Shown here piece by piece: positions 36,305 to 46,271 of a DNA stretch of 64,000 nt. Below the pieces are notes generated by a model. The model searched no databases. It was not told where the DNA came from and worked only from the letters and a program-made list of their open reading frames with translations. This DNA comes from Agarivorans aestuarii. Its GTDB lineage: Bacteria > Pseudomonadota > Gammaproteobacteria > Enterobacterales > Celerinatantimonadaceae. Where the stretch lies: the NCBI RefSeq assembly GCF_019670125.1, contig NZ_AP023033.1, positions 2,531,001 through 2,595,000 of the forward strand. The letters run 5' to 3'. Position 1 is the first letter of the stretch. The number at the start of each line of letters is the position of its first letter. The translations under genes were made by a program, and so were the position numbers.

Positions 36305-37657
36305 ATGACAGCGGGGTCGTTTTCGCTAAATGACGAAGAACTGGCGCTATTATTAGCGCCCAGTGCGGCCCCGACTTCCTCTAAATTGCTACGTGTTCTG
36401 TGGTTTCAGCAAGCGCCTAGCCACAGCAGCCATCCCATAGAGCATATTGTGACTCAGCAAGTCGATGAGCTGCAATTACAGCTTCAGCAATCTAATGAAT
36501 TTGATGCGATTGTTTTAAACTGCGCCAAACTCAATAGCCAAGAGTTAGCGCTGTTAGCCGATTTGCTAGAAGAACAGTCTCAAATTTCGGTATTTTTGGT
36601 AGGTGAAATGCCCAACATGGCATTTGATTTACCCGACTTCATCTACTGCTATGGCCAGCAGGAATTAGACGAACAGTTCGCTCATTGGGGCGACACCATC
36701 AACCGGCAATACCAACAGTGGGCTGGCAGCAAATACGTCTACTTATATAACCCCCGGCCAGGCGAGCAACTGCAACTACAGATGCATAAATTTGGCTTTA
36801 GCTTTTGTGAGCACTGGCAACCACAGCAGCAAAATGTGACCCAGCACCTCCAGCAAGCAAACTTAGTAATGCTAGTGGTCTTCGACGATGACCCACATAT
36901 AATTGATGCCCTAGAACGCCTTGCTGCTATTTTGCATCGACCAGGCTTAATTCTGGTTTTTCAAGAACAATCCAAGCTAAAAAACAGCATTATTTTGCTG
37001 GCAAAGCATTATGGGTTAAACCTATATACTTCAGTCTCTATCGAGCAATTCAAACCGCAACTTGCCTACTTAAGCCGTCAGTTTTTTCGCTTATACCGAC
37101 ACAAGCTTAATCAGCAGAGTGATGCCACTAAACATAGCCAATACCTGATTCATGCCACTACTGACAATAGCCTAATAGGTTATTGGGATTGGCCAACAAG
37201 CATTGAACAAGACCAACAATTTAACGCCCCGGTTAATGCAGTGTATTGGCACCACTTCAAGCAAGAGCTTAGCAAACAGAGTTTGTCGCTTACTCAAATA
37301 GCCGATCATTACTCGGAAATGATGTTGGTGTTTAGTCCAGAACTACCCATGGAAAACCTCACTAGCTTAGTACGTATTAAACAACAAAACGTGCAGCTAG
37401 CTTGGCAACCTAATCTAGTCGCCCAACTTAAAAACCATCCTACTGTATTGGACTTAATTGACGTATTGGTGATTTCTTTGGATATGTGGATCTTACTCAA
37501 TGTGAATAATGACAATCGTGGATTTTGGCAAGCGGTAAAACAACGCTGTCAGGAACAACAGGTGGGGTTGGCAATACTAGGTGTTCAGCCAGAACTTATT
37601 CAATATTGGCGGGATAAGGGCTTTGATTTATTGATTCACCGAGATGAAGCGGAGTAA
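36305..37657 (+). CDS. Uncharacterised protein, possible degenerate receiver plus EAL-like fold
   Basis: I do not recognise this 450-residue protein with certainty. The N-terminal third alternates strands and helices in a receiver-like way (FDAIVLNCAKLNSQELALLADLLEE then ISVFLVGEM), though without the usual acidic cluster. The last 120 residues (MMLVFSPELPMENL, LVRIKQQNVQLAWQP, VLVISLDMWILLNV, VGLAILGVQPELIQYWRDKG) match the rhythm of the end of an EAL domain, but lack the ExL motif and metal ligands. It may therefore be an inactive regulator. It has no signal or membrane segment and is rich in Gln. It begins two bases after the purT stop, so translation is probably coupled. Confidence 0.6.
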   Translation: MTAGSFSLNDEELALLLAPSAAPTSSKLLRVLWFQQAPSHSSHPIEHIVTQQVDELQLQLQQSNEFDAIVLNCAKLNSQELALLADLLEEQSQISVFLVGEMPNMAFDLPDFIYCYGQQELDEQFAHWGDTINRQYQQWAGSKYVYLYNPRPGEQLQLQMHKFGFSFCEHWQPQQQNVTQHLQQANLVMLVVFDDDPHIIDALERLAAILHRPGLILVFQEQSKLKNSIILLAKHYGLNLYTSVSIEQFKPQLAYLSRQFFRLYRHKLNQQSDATKHSQYLIHATTDNSLIGYWDWPTSIEQDQQFNAPVNAVYWHHFKQELSKQSLSLTQIADHYSEMMLVFSPELPMENLTSLVRIKQQNVQLAWQPNLVAQLKNHPTVLDLIDVLVISLDMWILLNVNNDNRGFWQAVKQRCQEQQVGLAILGVQPELIQYWRDKGFDLLIHRDEAE

Positions 37658-37668
37658 GTAGCCTGCGC

Positions 37669-37860
37669 TTAGGCTACTTCGTAGTACTTAGGTGTAATAG
37701 ATAATTCTTTATCAATGATGGTCTTTGCCATTCTGGCACATTTTCCACATTCAGAAGCAACGCCATTTTTTTTACGTACATCGGCTAAGTTTTCACAGCC
37801 TTGCTGCACTGCTTCTTTAATTTGCTTATCAGTAATGCCGTGGCATAAACATACAAACAT
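37669..37860 (-). CDS. bfd: Bacterioferritin-associated ferredoxin
   Basis: A 63-residue [2Fe-2S] protein that reduces bacterioferritin to release stored iron when iron is scarce. The four cysteines follow the Bfd pattern, CLCHG near the start and SECGKCAR about 32 residues later. A palindrome resembling a Fur box lies 36 bases upstream of the ATG, fitting induction on iron starvation. No bacterioferritin gene is in the window. It converges with the purT-linked gene. Confidence 0.93.
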   Translation of the reverse strand: MFVCLCHGITDKQIKEAVQQGCENLADVRKKNGVASECGKCARMAKTIIDKELSITPKYYEVA

Positions 37861-37895
37861 TGCTTCACCTCATCAATCACAATAAAGCAATTATA

Positions 37896-37918
37896 TTGCG
37901 AACCATTATCATTCGCAA
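37896..37918. promoter_or_regulatory. Probable Fur box upstream of bfd
   Basis: A 7-9-7 inverted repeat TTGCGAA/TTCGCAA has a centre that reads TGATAAT on the minus strand, as in Fur boxes. It lies in the 72-base gap between the Nif3-like gene and bfd, where the bfd promoter must be. Confidence 0.7.
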
Positions 37919-37932
37919 TACCTTTTTTAAGC

Positions 37933-38685
37933 TTATACCGGATTATCTACATCAATAAAGGTAACATCTAGGTCGTGGGTTTCAGCCAACCACTCTCCTA
38001 GTGCCTGCGCGCCGTAACGTTCGGTAGCGTGGTGGCCAGCGGCAAAGTAATCAATGCCCATCTCACGCGCAGTGTGTACGGTGTTCTCAGAGATTTCGCC
38101 ACTAATAAATGCATCTAAGCCCTGCTCAGCTGCTAAACCAAGATAGGATTGACCACCACCAGTGCAAATACCCACTTTTTGAATATTGTGCCCATTGGCA
38201 ATGTGCAAAGGTTTGCGCTGCAATACTTGCTCTATGCGTAGAGCAAACTCTTCACCCGAAATAGGCTCTTCTAATTTACCTACCATTGCTACGCTGCGCG
38301 GATCCCACGCTTCCAGACCGCGCTTTAAAGTAATGCCAAGGCGCTTAGCAAGCTGTGCATTATTGCCAAGCTCAGGGTGTACATCTAAGGGTAAGTGGTA
38401 GCCATAAAGGTTAATATCGTGGTTTAACAAGGCTTGCAGGCGACGACGCTTCATACCGGTAACCACTGCAGCTTCGTTTTTCCAAAAAAAGCCGTGATGA
38501 ACCAAGATAGCGTCGGCTTTATGCTCAATGGCTTGGTCAATTAAAGCTTGGCAAGCAGTAACACCAGTAACAACTCGCTTAACCTCTGCGCGACCTTCTA
38601 CTTGTAAGCCATTGGGACAGTAGTCTTTAAACTTAAAGCTTTCTAAGTGCTGGTTTAATATGTTTTCTAATCGGGTATTTTTCAT
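37933..38685 (-). CDS. Nif3-like dinuclear metal centre protein (YbgI family)
   Basis: A 250-residue protein of the Nif3/YbgI (GTP cyclohydrolase I type 2-like) family, which forms hexameric rings with a dinuclear metal site; its precise activity remains disputed. Metal-binding histidines are visible in ADAILVHHGFFWKNE and in FAAGHHATERYG, with the acid region GGGQSYLGLAAEQGLDAFISGE. The start MKNTRLENILNQHL fits. It is upstream of bfd on the same strand, but the Fur-type element between them suggests bfd is separately controlled. Confidence 0.9.
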   Translation of the reverse strand: MKNTRLENILNQHLESFKFKDYCPNGLQVEGRAEVKRVVTGVTACQALIDQAIEHKADAILVHHGFFWKNEAAVVTGMKRRRLQALLNHDINLYGYHLPLDVHPELGNNAQLAKRLGITLKRGLEAWDPRSVAMVGKLEEPISGEEFALRIEQVLQRKPLHIANGHNIQKVGICTGGGQSYLGLAAEQGLDAFISGEISENTVHTAREMGIDYFAAGHHATERYGAQALGEWLAETHDLDVTFIDVDNPV

Positions 38686-38751
38686 TACATTAACTCACAA
38701 TGGTTTGGCACATTGTAAGTAGCAGACCCAGCTTTAAACAAGCCTTATAGA

Positions 38752-38955
38752 TTAGAACAAAACAAACTGGTTAATTTTGTCAGCTTGCTGCATCCAACTT
38801 GGACGATCATTGCGCTTAATCCACTGGCGGTGTAACGCGCTATAGAAAGGCGCTCTTAGGCCAGCAAGGGCAACAAAAGGGAAAGAAACCAAACCCACTA
38901 AAAATAGTGCGATACGACGAACGATGATAATGCTGGTAGAAAATTGCTTACTCAT
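38752..38955 (-). CDS. DUF2517 (YbfA-like) small membrane protein
   Basis: A 67-residue protein with one membrane segment (ALFLVGLVSFPFVALAGL). It closely follows the E. coli YbfA pattern: an RR before the membrane span, then RAPFYSALHRQW and DRPSWMQQADK. Function is unknown. The ATG at 38955 has GAGGTG at good spacing; a GTG at 38964 would place that site inside the reading frame. It is upstream of the Nif3-like gene, separated by about 65 bases. Confidence 0.75.
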   Translation of the reverse strand: MSKQFSTSIIIVRRIALFLVGLVSFPFVALAGLRAPFYSALHRQWIKRNDRPSWMQQADKINQFVLF

Positions 38956-39091
38956 TTCGAACACCTCAACTGGTTAGACCACCAAATAGTAGCCAACATT
39001 TGGTAATAAAACTACAAAAACCGGTAAAATAGTCGAAATAAAAAGCATAACCTTTAAATAAGTGTAAATTAATAACAAAAGGATAACATTT

Positions 39092-39904
39092 GTGAATAGG
39101 CAAGCTTGGCAGAATGATTTGAATTGGTGCCTAAATGCTCCAGCCTTATTGCCCCATGCCCTACCCTTTGCTATTAATCAGGCTTGGCAAGAGTCTTGGT
39201 ACACAGTGCTTCATTCTCAACTTGGCCAAATTCCAGAGTCACAGGCGCACTCGCGGCTGGGTTTGTATTTTGAGCAATTATGGCGAGCCTTAATTAAGGC
39301 TCATCCAGATTGGCAATTACTGGCAGATAATGTGGCGGTACAACAAGATGGTCGTACCCAAGGTGCTATCGACTTTTTACTGGTGAACCATCAGCAGCAA
39401 CAGTTAGAGCATTGGGAGCTAGCAATAAAGTTTTACTTAGCCCGCTGCGCCAGCCCCAGTATCTATGACTATCTAGGCCCAAATCAGCAAGACCGGCTCA
39501 GTAACAAACTCTGTAAGCTGCTGCTTAAGCAAATCCCTTTAGGTCGCCATCCACAGATCCAAGCTTTAGCCAAAGACTACCTAGGCTATTCATTTAAACA
39601 ACGGATTTTGCTGCCAGGGTATTTGTTTCAACTAGGTAGTGCTAGCCATTCTACTCCCCAGCATTGCCATTGGTATACGCTACAACAATGGCAAAATATG
39701 CAAACTCACGGCTGGTTTGAGCTCACCAAGCAACAATGGATAAACCCTAAAGGCCACGCCCTAGAAAAGGCCGATAAGTTATTAGACTTAGCAAGAGGCC
39801 CCCTGCAGTTGTATTTACCACAGCAAGCTAAGCAACCCGAACAGCGCATATTTGTTTGCCCTAACGACTGGCTCGTCAGGGCAAACAAAGTGACTAAGCC
39901 TTAG
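39092..39904 (+). CDS. DUF1853 family protein, PD-(D/E)XK nuclease-like
   Basis: A 270-residue cytoplasmic protein beginning [19 protein letters not shown] and matching DUF1853. The segment [26 protein letters not shown] has the order Asp, then Glu-x-Lys, seen in PD-(D/E)XK phosphodiesterase folds, so a nuclease-like fold is a reasonable inference, not proof of activity. The start is GTG at 39092, with AAAAGGA at suitable distance. Its stop overlaps the convergent fbp stop by four bases. Biological role unknown. Confidence 0.8.
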   Translation: MNRQAWQNDLNWCLNAPALLPHALPFAINQAWQESWYTVLHSQLGQIPESQAHSRLGLYFEQLWRALIKAHPDWQLLADNVAVQQDGRTQGAIDFLLVNHQQQQLEHWELAIKFYLARCASPSIYDYLGPNQQDRLSNKLCKLLLKQIPLGRHPQIQALAKDYLGYSFKQRILLPGYLFQLGSASHSTPQHCHWYTLQQWQNMQTHGWFELTKQQWINPKGHALEKADKLLDLARGPLQLYLPQQAKQPEQRIFVCPNDWLVRANKVTKP

Positions 39905-40917
39905 TCGCTGCGCTCGTTCGAGGAGTACTCGCGCATCATGCCTTCAACGGTTTCTACCATATGGGTACTGCCACAGAAGAAGGGGATCCGCTGATGCAGC
40001 TCTTCTGGTTCAATATCCATAATACGGGTAAATCCGTCACTCGCTTTACCACCGGCCTGTTCAATTAAAAAGGCCATAGGGTTACATTCATACAGCAAAC
40101 GTAACTTACCTTTAGGTGCAGAGGCGGTTGAAGGGTAAATATAGATACCGCCTTTAAGCAGATTCCGGTGGAAATCTGATACTAACGAGCCAATATAACG
40201 AGAGGTGTAAGGTCGATTAGTTTCCGGCTCAATTTCTTGGCAGTACTTTAAGTACTTTTTCACCCCAGTTGGAAACTTAAGGTAATTACCTTCGTTAATC
40301 GAATAAATTACCCCGTCATCAGGAATCGTCATATTCTCGTGCGAGAGATAAAACACCCCCAAAGATGGATCACAGGTAAAACCATGTACGCCATGCCCCG
40401 TGGTATACACCAACATGGTTGACGATCCATATACCACGTATCCTGCTGCCACTTGGCGATAACCAGGCTGCAAAAAGTCTTCTAATACCGCAGGGGTACC
40501 ACAAGGACTAATACGTTTGTAAATGGAGAAAATGGTTCCCACCGACACATTCACATCAATGTTTGATGAACCATCTAAAGGGTCCATTAACACCACATAT
40601 TTACTGTCGATGGAGCGAGCACTGTCAAAACTCACAAACTCATCTTCTTCTTCCGAGGCTACACCACACACCTCACCGCGCGCTTCAAGCGCGGCTTTAA
40701 ACTTTTCGTTCGCATATAAATCTAGCTTTTGTTGCACTTCTCCTTGCACATTTTCTACGCCAGTAGCACCGATAATATCAACTAGCCCTGCTTTGTTGAT
40801 CTCACGGTTAACCACTTTAGCGGCTAAACGAATAGCCCCTAATAGCTGAGTAAGCTCCCCTGTGGCGTCGGGAAACTGGTGTTGTTTTTCTATTATGTAT
40901 TCACCAAGAGTTATCAT
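39901..40917 (-). CDS. fbp: Fructose-1,6-bisphosphatase class 1
   Basis: Cytoplasmic gluconeogenic enzyme cleaving fructose 1,6-bisphosphate to fructose 6-phosphate. The metal-binding motif is [16 protein letters not shown], preceded by [10 protein letters not shown]. The substrate region includes [23 protein letters not shown] and the late [17 protein letters not shown] with the metal-binding Glu. Its 338 residues match the class 1 family. Its gluconeogenic role would suit growth on alginate-derived 3-carbon products, but there is no direct genetic link here. Confidence 0.97.
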   Translation of the reverse strand: MITLGEYIIEKQHQFPDATGELTQLLGAIRLAAKVVNREINKAGLVDIIGATGVENVQGEVQQKLDLYANEKFKAALEARGEVCGVASEEEDEFVSFDSARSIDSKYVVLMDPLDGSSNIDVNVSVGTIFSIYKRISPCGTPAVLEDFLQPGYRQVAAGYVVYGSSTMLVYTTGHGVHGFTCDPSLGVFYLSHENMTIPDDGVIYSINEGNYLKFPTGVKKYLKYCQEIEPETNRPYTSRYIGSLVSDFHRNLLKGGIYIYPSTASAPKGKLRLLYECNPMAFLIEQAGGKASDGFTRIMDIEPEELHQRIPFFCGSTHMVETVEGMMREYSSNERSD

Positions 40918-41069
40918 TTTAATCCCTATTCATTAGCACGCTTCCTATGAAAACCTTTTCAGTCTTCAATGTTATTTTGCAAGTATTTACGAAAAATTAC
41001 TAGCGCTTCAAGCTAATTGTCATACATATAAAGCAAAAAAACATTTGCAAAATTATTGAACAGGTAATA

Positions 41070-41100
41070 CTGTATATGCATACACTGTATAAATACACAG
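41070..41100 (+). promoter_or_regulatory. Two overlapping LexA boxes upstream of imuA
   Basis: CTGTATAAATACACAG (41085-41100) is a full CTG-N10-CAG SOS box. A second, imperfect one, CTGTATATGCATACAC (41070-41085), overlaps it by one base. They precede imuA by about 40 bases, so the cassette is expected to be repressed by LexA. Confidence 0.9.
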
Positions 41101-41137
41101 TTAAACATCGACATTGACTTAAAGCATGGAGCGAACA

Positions 41138-41764
41138 ATGGCACAACAAATTGAACAACTGCTACAAAGCAACAAGGTATGGCAAGGCAGCCAATGGCAA
41201 CACAGTCATCTTGACGTTCATGCAAGTGGCTTTGAGCAACTCGACCAGCAACTACCTAACCATGGTTGGCCACAAGGTGGGATCACCGAAGTGCTTTACG
41301 AACAGCATGGTATTGGAGAGCTGCAATTGTTGTTGCCCGCCCTGGCTAAGCTTAGCCAACAATCGCGTTGGATTATTTGGGTGGCTCCGCCTTTTATGCC
41401 CAATGCTCCAGCATTACAGCAGCATGGCGTAGACATTAGTAAGGTAATCGTGATTAGGCCTGAGCAATGTAGTGATGCACTGTGGACCATTGAGCAAGCG
41501 CTTAAAAGTGGTTCTTGTAGCGCAGTATTAGGCTGGTTAAATGGCTTAGATTTAAAAGCGAGTCGCCGCTTGCAATTAGCCGCTGAACAAGGCGATTGCT
41601 TAAGTTACCTGTTTAGACCGCTACAGCAACAACAACAAAGCTCTAGCGCCAGTGTACGAATGGCCTTACACCCTAGTAAGTCACCAGACCAAATTAACTA
41701 CCATCTGCTAAAGCGCCGTGGTGGAGCTCCACTGTATGAGCAACACATTCCACGGCTTAATTAA
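41138..41764 (+). CDS. imuA: Translesion cassette protein ImuA (RecA/SulA-like)
   Basis: RecA-fold accessory protein of the mutasome, which in other bacteria works with ImuB and ImuC to bypass DNA damage. The product has the family start MAQQIEQLLQSNKVW, followed by NHGWPQGGITEVLYEQHGIGELQLLLPALA and WIIWVAPPFMPNAPALQQHGVD, which fit the ImuA/SulA superfamily. I chose the ATG at 41138 (208 residues), which has GGAG eight bases before; an ATG at 41126 adds four residues. It is under two LexA boxes and is followed by imuB. Confidence 0.9.
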   Translation: MAQQIEQLLQSNKVWQGSQWQHSHLDVHASGFEQLDQQLPNHGWPQGGITEVLYEQHGIGELQLLLPALAKLSQQSRWIIWVAPPFMPNAPALQQHGVDISKVIVIRPEQCSDALWTIEQALKSGSCSAVLGWLNGLDLKASRRLQLAAEQGDCLSYLFRPLQQQQQSSSASVRMALHPSKSPDQINYHLLKRRGGAPLYEQHIPRLN

Positions 41765-41791
41765 CGCCGATGCTTTTTACACAAGTACAAC

Positions 41792-43174
41792 ATGTATTGG
41801 ATTTACCTTGATTTCCCTCAGCTCGCGTTGGATTTATTGCAACGCGATCACCCAAGCCAACAAGCTTTAGCGATCCATCACAACAAGCAAATCATTCAAC
41901 TTAACCAAGTAGCACATCACTTAGGGGTTTATTTAGGTTGCTCGCTTAATACCGCTTACCAATTAGCACCACAGCTCTGTTTATATCAACAAAGTGATTT
42001 ATCTTGTGATGCCTACTTTGACGCCTTAGCCCAGCAAGCTTTGCACTACTCGGCGCAAGTTGCAGTACATCCAGATAACGGGCTGTATATTAGCGGTGTC
42101 GGTATGCGTAATATTTACCCTAAGCCAGAACAACATGTCACCAAGCTAGTAACACACTACCAACACCAGCAGCTGAGCTTTCGTATTGCTCACGCCCCCA
42201 GTGCTATGGCCGCGCGCTGGTTAGCCCGCTCTCAAGATATTAAACAAGTAAACTCTGGCCTTAAGCATCTCGCCGACTTACCACTTAGCGCTAGCGATCT
42301 ACCTTCCTCTTTAGTAACTAGCCTGCAAGCTATGGGTTTATACACCCTTAAGCAGCTTAGTAGCCTGCCGCGGCCAGAGCTGCGCAAGCGCTTGGGAGAA
42401 GACAGTTTAAATTTACTTGATCAGGCTAATGGGCAACAAAGTACTCCACTCACTTTTATTAAGCCCCAAGCACGCTATCAACAAAGTTTTCCGCTATTAG
42501 CCGAGACACACACTATTCAGGGCTTAATGTTTTCACTAAAACAGGCTTGTCAGCATCTACAGCAATGGCTTAGGCAACGTCAGTTTTGCAGCAATATCTT
42601 GGTGCTTACACTAAATTTTCGCCATAAACCCAGTGAGATCATCACCGTAAAAAGTGCCCGCTTATTACAAACCAGTCACGATTGGTTGGCTTTATTTCGT
42701 TTAAAGCTAGAATCGATTCGTTTGAGCGCAGCGGTGATTGAATTTAATTTAGAGTGTCAGGCCCTGTATCCGCTTGGCCATGAAGTCTCCGGTCTCTTCG
42801 AGCCACAGCAATCGGCTTGCGACAATTTATTATTTGATCAACTAAGCGTACGTTTAGGCGAACATGCTATTAGCCGCTTAAGCTGCCAAGCTGATTTTCG
42901 CCCCGAATACGCCAGCCAATACCAGCCTTTATCGCAACACGAAGCGCTTAGCTACCCTAAAAAATTTGCTCGCCCTTGTTGGCTACTACCACAATTAAAG
43001 CCGATTAATATTCAGCATTACACCATACTCTCTGAGCCAGAGCGCATTGCCAGCGGTTGGTGGGATGAACAAAGCGTTAATCGTGATTACTACATGGCAC
43101 AAAGCCCTGATCAGGGTTTGGCATGGGTATGCCAAGAGAATCGTCAGTGGTACTTACACGGCTGGTTTGCCTAA
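41792..43174 (+). CDS. imuB: ImuB, Y-family polymerase-like protein
   Basis: Catalytically inactive relative of Y-family DNA polymerases that acts as a hub, binding the clamp, ImuA and ImuC in characterised systems. The 460-residue product begins MYWIYLDFPQLALDLL, where active polymerases have a DxD-type site, so the polymerase acidic cluster is not complete. The middle has thumb-like PSSLVTSLQAMGLYTLKQLSSLPRPELRKRLG. Length and gene order support ImuB over Pol IV. Its stop codon TAA shares its last base with the ATG of dnaE2 (TAATG), so translation is coupled. Confidence 0.92.
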   Translation: MYWIYLDFPQLALDLLQRDHPSQQALAIHHNKQIIQLNQVAHHLGVYLGCSLNTAYQLAPQLCLYQQSDLSCDAYFDALAQQALHYSAQVAVHPDNGLYISGVGMRNIYPKPEQHVTKLVTHYQHQQLSFRIAHAPSAMAARWLARSQDIKQVNSGLKHLADLPLSASDLPSSLVTSLQAMGLYTLKQLSSLPRPELRKRLGEDSLNLLDQANGQQSTPLTFIKPQARYQQSFPLLAETHTIQGLMFSLKQACQHLQQWLRQRQFCSNILVLTLNFRHKPSEIITVKSARLLQTSHDWLALFRLKLESIRLSAAVIEFNLECQALYPLGHEVSGLFEPQQSACDNLLFDQLSVRLGEHAISRLSCQADFRPEYASQYQPLSQHEALSYPKKFARPCWLLPQLKPINIQHYTILSEPERIASGWWDEQSVNRDYYMAQSPDQGLAWVCQENRQWYLHGWFA

Positions 43175-46100
43175 TGAATAACACTCCCTTTGCTGAACTT
43201 AATGCTCAAAGCAATTTTAGCTTTCTATACGGTGCTTCTCATCCTGAAGAATTGGTAGAGCAAGCGCAGCGTTACGGCTATCAAGCCATTGCCATTGCTG
43301 ATGAATGCTCATTAAGTGGAGTTGTTCGAGCTCATCAAGCCGCCGAACCATTAGCCATTAAGCTTATTGTGGGTAGCCAATTTACCACCGAAGAACAATG
43401 CCAAATAGTACTGTTAGCTAAAAACCTCAAAGGCTATCAGCAGCTGTGTCGCTTTATTACTCAAGCCAGAAAATACAGTAAAAAAGGCAGCTATAAAGTA
43501 AAGCTAGAGCAGTTCGATCAGCAGCTTGATCAATGTTTAGTCTTGGTTAAAGCAAGCCCTACCTTAACTACCAAACAGCTTAAGCAGCTACAGCAACAAC
43601 TCCCCCAACCTTTGTATCTACTACTGCACAACGATTTGTCCCAGCCAGCTAAGATATTAAATGCCTACCGGCAACTGGCTAAACAACAAGATATAGCCTG
43701 CGTGGCCGCGATTAATCCACGCATGCACTTGGCTAATAGAAAGCGCTTAGCCGACATTCTTGATGCCATTCGCCAACACAGCACTGTGCAGCAAGCGGGT
43801 TTTTTATTAAGCAGTAATGCCGAACGTCGCCTATTACAGTGGCCACATTTGCAACAGCGTTATTTTAGTCAGGAGATCGCCCTTAGCTGTGAGCTTGCTG
43901 CCCAATGCAGTTTTAGCCTTAACGAGATCCGCTATCAATATCCCAAAGACAATGTACCGCCTGGTTACACAGGCCAGCAATACTTACGAGAATTGGTTGA
44001 AGCTGGCATACAGCAGCGCTTTGGTGAACAATTCACGCCCACCTTACGCCAGCAAATAGAGCACGAATTAAGGCTGATTAGCGAACTTAACTACGAACAC
44101 TATTTTCTTACTATTTACGATATTGTGGCTTACGCCCGCCAGCAAAAAATCCTCTGCCAAGGCCGCGGCTCGGCGGCCAATTCAGTGGTGTGTTATTGCT
44201 TAAATATTACCGAGGTAAACCCCACTCAAGTGGGCTTGTTGTTTGAGCGTTTCATCTCTAAAGAACGCAATGAGCCGCCGGATATTGATGTTGACTTTGA
44301 ACACCAGCGTCGCGAAGAAGTGATTCAATATATCTATCAAAAATATGGCCGAGATCGAGCAGCCTTAGCCGCTAGCATTGTTACCTATCGCACCCGAAGT
44401 GCCATTAACGAAATAGGTAAAGCCTTAGCCATTCCCGCGCATATTCTGCATGGTCTTAATCATAATATTGATTGGCGCGATGGCAGCAGTTCAACCAGCC
44501 ACAAAATTGTTCAAGCTGGCTTATTGCCAGAAGCCAAAGCCCATAGCTTTGCCCAATTAGTTGAGCAGCTACGAGGCTTTCCCCGCCACTTATCGCAACA
44601 TGTAGGTGGTTTTGTGATTGCTCAAGACAAACTCTGTGATTTAGTACCGATAGAAAATGCCGCCATGGCCGATCGCACCATCATTCAGTGGGATAAAGAT
44701 GATTTAGAAGCACTGCATTTAATGAAAGTGGATGTACTAGCCTTAGGCATGTTAAGTGCCATTCGCCGCTGCTTAAGCAGCTTAAGCCAGCGAGAACAAC
44801 GCACTATAAGCCTTAGCGATATTCCACAGGATGATAGCGCCACTTATGACATGTTATGCCAAGGTGACAGCGTAGGCATTTTTCAGGTTGAGTCGCGCGC
44901 GCAAATGAGCATGTTACCGCGACTAAAACCGCGCAACTACTATGATTTAGTGATAGAAGTGGCGATTGTACGCCCGGGGCCAATTCAAGGCGATATGGTG
45001 CACCCATATTTACGCCGGCGTAATGGCGAAGAGCCAGTAGACTACCCTAGCCCAGAAGTAGAAGCCGTACTCGCGCGCACCCTTGGGGTACCGATTTTTC
45101 AAGAACAAGTAATTAAGCTGGCCATGGTAGCAGCGGGTTTTAGCGGCGGAGAAGCCGATCAACTGCGCCGCGCGATGGCCACCTGGAAGCGCGGCAAACT
45201 AGCCTACTTTCGCGACAAGCTAATTAACGGCATGCAACAACGAGGTTATCCTAGCGAATTTGCCGAGCGCTTATTCTCGCAAATTCAAGGCTTTGGCGAG
45301 TACGGTTTTCCCGAGTCTCACTCGGCCAGTTTTGCCTTGTTAGTGTACATTTCCTCTTGGCTTAAATGTCATGAGCCAGCGGCATTTTGCTGCGCCCTGC
45401 TCAATAGCCAGCCAATGGGTTTTTACAGCCCCAGCCAACTCATTCAAGACATACAGCGCCACGGGGTGAACATTCTTCCCATCGACATCAACCAAAGCGA
45501 TTGGGAACATAGCCTTGACTACAGCCAAGCTCCTAAAGGCGCGATTAGGCTGGGTTTAAAGCAAGTAAAAGGTTTAAACAAACAAAAATTTACTCGCTTG
45601 CTAGCTGGTCGCCCCAAGCAGGGTTTTAGCCAGCTTAGTGAACTCACCCAACAGCTCGATAAAACCAGTTTAGAATCACTGGCCACTGCCGACGCCTTTG
45701 CTTGTTTAGCCGGGCATCGCCACCAAACTCGCTGGCAGATGAGTGGCACCGAAGCCCCCTTACCTCTGTTTGATATGCCAGAAGAAGCAGCGGTCAACTT
45801 AAGTGCACCTAGCGAGGTTGAAGACATTCGCCAAGACTACCTAGCTACACGAGTAAGTTTACGCCGTCACCCTCTGCACTTATTGCGTGAACACCAGGCA
45901 CTAAAAAATTGTTACTCGCAGGCGCAATTGCATCAGTGCAAACACGGTCAGTTAGTAAAGGTGGCAGGTTTAGTAGTTGGTCGGCAACGACCGGGTTCTT
46001 CGGCCGATGTCACCTTCCTTACCCTAGAAGATGAAACCGGCAACAGCAATGTGATAGTCTGGTCAGCAACAGCTAAAGCGCAGCGCCAAGCCCTTATTTC

Positions 46101-46230
46101 GTCTCGTCTTCTTAAGGTTCACGGACGATTAGAGCGCTGCGATGAAGTAATACATATTATTGCAGGGAAGCTAGAAGACTGTTCGTGGTTACTCGCCGAT
46201 TTATCGGTACGTTCACGAGATTTTCGTTAA
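43174..46230 (+). CDS. dnaE2: Error-prone DNA polymerase DnaE2/ImuC
   Basis: C-family DNA polymerase of the SOS translesion mutasome. At 1018 residues it is shorter than replicative DnaE. The N-terminal PHP domain starts FAELNAQSNFSFLYGASHPEEL. Palm motifs include GRGSAANSVVCYCL, the catalytic PDIDVDFEHQRREEV, and VDVLALGML. FGEYGFPESHSASFALLVY and an OB-fold near the C-terminus (GLVVGRQRPGSSADVTFLTLED) complete it. Start at 43174 overlaps the imuB stop by one base; a longer in-frame start at 43123 lies inside imuB and is unlikely. Confidence 0.95.
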   Translation: MNNTPFAELNAQSNFSFLYGASHPEELVEQAQRYGYQAIAIADECSLSGVVRAHQAAEPLAIKLIVGSQFTTEEQCQIVLLAKNLKGYQQLCRFITQARKYSKKGSYKVKLEQFDQQLDQCLVLVKASPTLTTKQLKQLQQQLPQPLYLLLHNDLSQPAKILNAYRQLAKQQDIACVAAINPRMHLANRKRLADILDAIRQHSTVQQAGFLLSSNAERRLLQWPHLQQRYFSQEIALSCELAAQCSFSLNEIRYQYPKDNVPPGYTGQQYLRELVEAGIQQRFGEQFTPTLRQQIEHELRLISELNYEHYFLTIYDIVAYARQQKILCQGRGSAANSVVCYCLNITEVNPTQVGLLFERFISKERNEPPDIDVDFEHQRREEVIQYIYQKYGRDRAALAASIVTYRTRSAINEIGKALAIPAHILHGLNHNIDWRDGSSSTSHKIVQAGLLPEAKAHSFAQLVEQLRGFPRHLSQHVGGFVIAQDKLCDLVPIENAAMADRTIIQWDKDDLEALHLMKVDVLALGMLSAIRRCLSSLSQREQRTISLSDIPQDDSATYDMLCQGDSVGIFQVESRAQMSMLPRLKPRNYYDLVIEVAIVRPGPIQGDMVHPYLRRRNGEEPVDYPSPEVEAVLARTLGVPIFQEQVIKLAMVAAGFSGGEADQLRRAMATWKRGKLAYFRDKLINGMQQRGYPSEFAERLFSQIQGFGEYGFPESHSASFALLVYISSWLKCHEPAAFCCALLNSQPMGFYSPSQLIQDIQRHGVNILPIDINQSDWEHSLDYSQAPKGAIRLGLKQVKGLNKQKFTRLLAGRPKQGFSQLSELTQQLDKTSLESLATADAFACLAGHRHQTRWQMSGTEAPLPLFDMPEEAAVNLSAPSEVEDIRQDYLATRVSLRRHPLHLLREHQALKNCYSQAQLHQCKHGQLVKVAGLVVGRQRPGSSADVTFLTLEDETGNSNVIVWSATAKAQRQALISSRLLKVHGRLERCDEVIHIIAGKLEDCSWLLADLSVRSRDFR

Positions 46231-46271
46231 GCAATGCGATAAATACATAACAGTAAGTAAATAGGACAACA

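Noticed and set aside
43123-43173. Longer dnaE2 start inside imuB
   Set aside because: The extra 17 residues do not fit the family; the TAATG overlap gives the natural start at 43174.
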